A stretch of DNA of 6,775 nucleotides from Thomasclavelia sp. (GTDB lineage: Bacteria > Bacillota_I > Bacilli_A > Erysipelotrichales > Coprobacillaceae): NCBI GenBank assembly GCA_020025035.1, contig JAHHSU010000057.1, forward strand, positions 1 to 6,775. The letters run 5' to 3'. Below, one piece after another: positions 6,417-6,775 of the stretch; within the stretch, counting starts at the first letter, position 1; every line of letters starts with the position of its first letter. Both the position numbers and the translations under genes were made by a program. The notes under the pieces were generated by a model. It was not told the origin of the DNA and did no database searches. It saw only the letters and a program-made list of their open reading frames with translations.

Positions 6417-6647
6417 ATGGCATACAGAAAACAAAGAATGGGAAGAAGAAAAGTTTGTTATTTTACAAAGAATAAAATTAAAGAAATTGATTATAAAGAT
6501 GTAGAATTATTAAAAAGATTTATATCTGCAAATGGGAAAATTATTCCTAGACGTGTAACAGGAACAAGCGCTAAATATCAAAGAATGTTAGCAACTGCAA
6601 TTAAAAGAGCTAGACAAATGGCATTATTGCCATATGTTGGTGAATAG
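6417..6647 (+). CDS. rpsR: 30S ribosomal protein bS18
   Basis: A 76-residue S18, the partner of S6 on the 30S platform. The basic N-terminus RKQRMGRRKVCYF, the central IDYKDVELLKRFI (24-36), GKIIPRRVTGTSAKYQR (40-56) and the terminal AIKRARQMALLPY (61-73) are all family hallmarks. It keeps a single cysteine (Cys14), as Bacillus S18 does, so a zinc site is not suggested. The SD AAAGGAAGG (6398-6406) lies 10 bases before ATG. Last gene of the operon; a terminator begins at the very next base after TAG. Confidence 0.97.
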   Translation: MAYRKQRMGRRKVCYFTKNKIKEIDYKDVELLKRFISANGKIIPRRVTGTSAKYQRMLATAIKRARQMALLPYVGE

Positions 6648-6673
6648 AAACCTTGAAAATTTCAAGGTTTTTT
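6648..6673 (+). terminator. Intrinsic terminator of the rpsF operon
   Basis: AAACCTTGAA (6648-6657) pairs with TTCAAGGTTT (6661-6670) around a 3-base loop (or 5 bases if the last pair opens), with a T run at 6668-6673. It starts directly after the rpsR stop codon. Confidence 0.9.
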
Positions 6674-6775
6674 AATTTGTAAAATAGGATATTAGATATT
6701 TTGTATAGTAAAAAGAAAACTACATACAATAAAGATATGAATATTTGATAGAAATTAAAAAAATGTAATATAAAA
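6674..6775. other. Intergenic tail with imperfect inverted repeat and weak promoter-like pair
   Basis: No gene is seen here. TTGTATAGT (6701-6709) and ACTACATACAA (6719-6729) are complementary apart from a 2-base bulge, around a 9-base purine-rich spacer. TTGATA (6745-6750) with TATAAA (6769-6774), 18 bases apart, could be a promoter for a gene beyond the window. In sequence this AT-rich both could be chance. Confidence 0.25.

Noticed and set aside
1..6775. CRISPR array, tRNA, insertion sequence or phage attachment site
   Set aside because: No regularly spaced repeats, tRNA-like cloverleaf, transposase fragments or terminal repeats were seen on either strand.

Overview
The window is strongly AT-rich, with gene order, Shine-Dalgarno (SD) sites and codon use of a low-GC Firmicute. 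The standard genetic code applies: tryptophan is TGG and TGA ends several genes, which argues against Mycoplasma-type code 4. Protein character and base composition would fit a gut-associated Erysipelotrichia-like or clostridial lineage, but that placement is inference.

Region 1 (1-4178, plus strand) is a transporter locus of the kind found beside lactococcin 972-type bacteriocins. It begins with a large permease gene that enters from outside the window and is broken: its frame is cut by TAA at 869-871, continues with recognisable homology to TGA at 1079-1081, then dissolves. Next comes a well-formed promoter (1109-1137), a 40-codon ORF with a good SD, an intact 738-residue permease built as two FtsX/MacB-like halves, and its ATPase. 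A perfect 14-bp hairpin ends the locus and probably serves the converging genes too. No bacteriocin precursor is recognisable inside the window.

Region 2 (4206-5302, minus strand) is a two-gene operon of short CHR-family (chromate transporter) proteins. The genes overlap by 4 bases, and the first starts with TTG behind a clear SD.

Region 3 (about 5303-5635) separates two divergent transcription units. It holds the rpsF promoter (near-consensus, extended -10, 17-bp spacer) and a structured leader of two adjacent hairpins, a plausible autoregulatory site for the S6:S18 complex. A 23-codon ORF is also possible here.

Region 4 (5636-6673, plus strand) is the conserved rpsF-ssb-rpsR operon (S6, single-strand DNA-binding protein, S18), closed by a terminator that begins at the base after the rpsR stop. 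The last 100 bases hold no gene, only an imperfect inverted repeat and a weak promoter-like pair.

The most interesting parts are the tandem permease locus, with one decayed copy and a promoter plus small ORF built into the remnant, and the rpsF leader, whose hairpins compete for bases near the SD but lack the CCG expected of known S6:S18 leaders.
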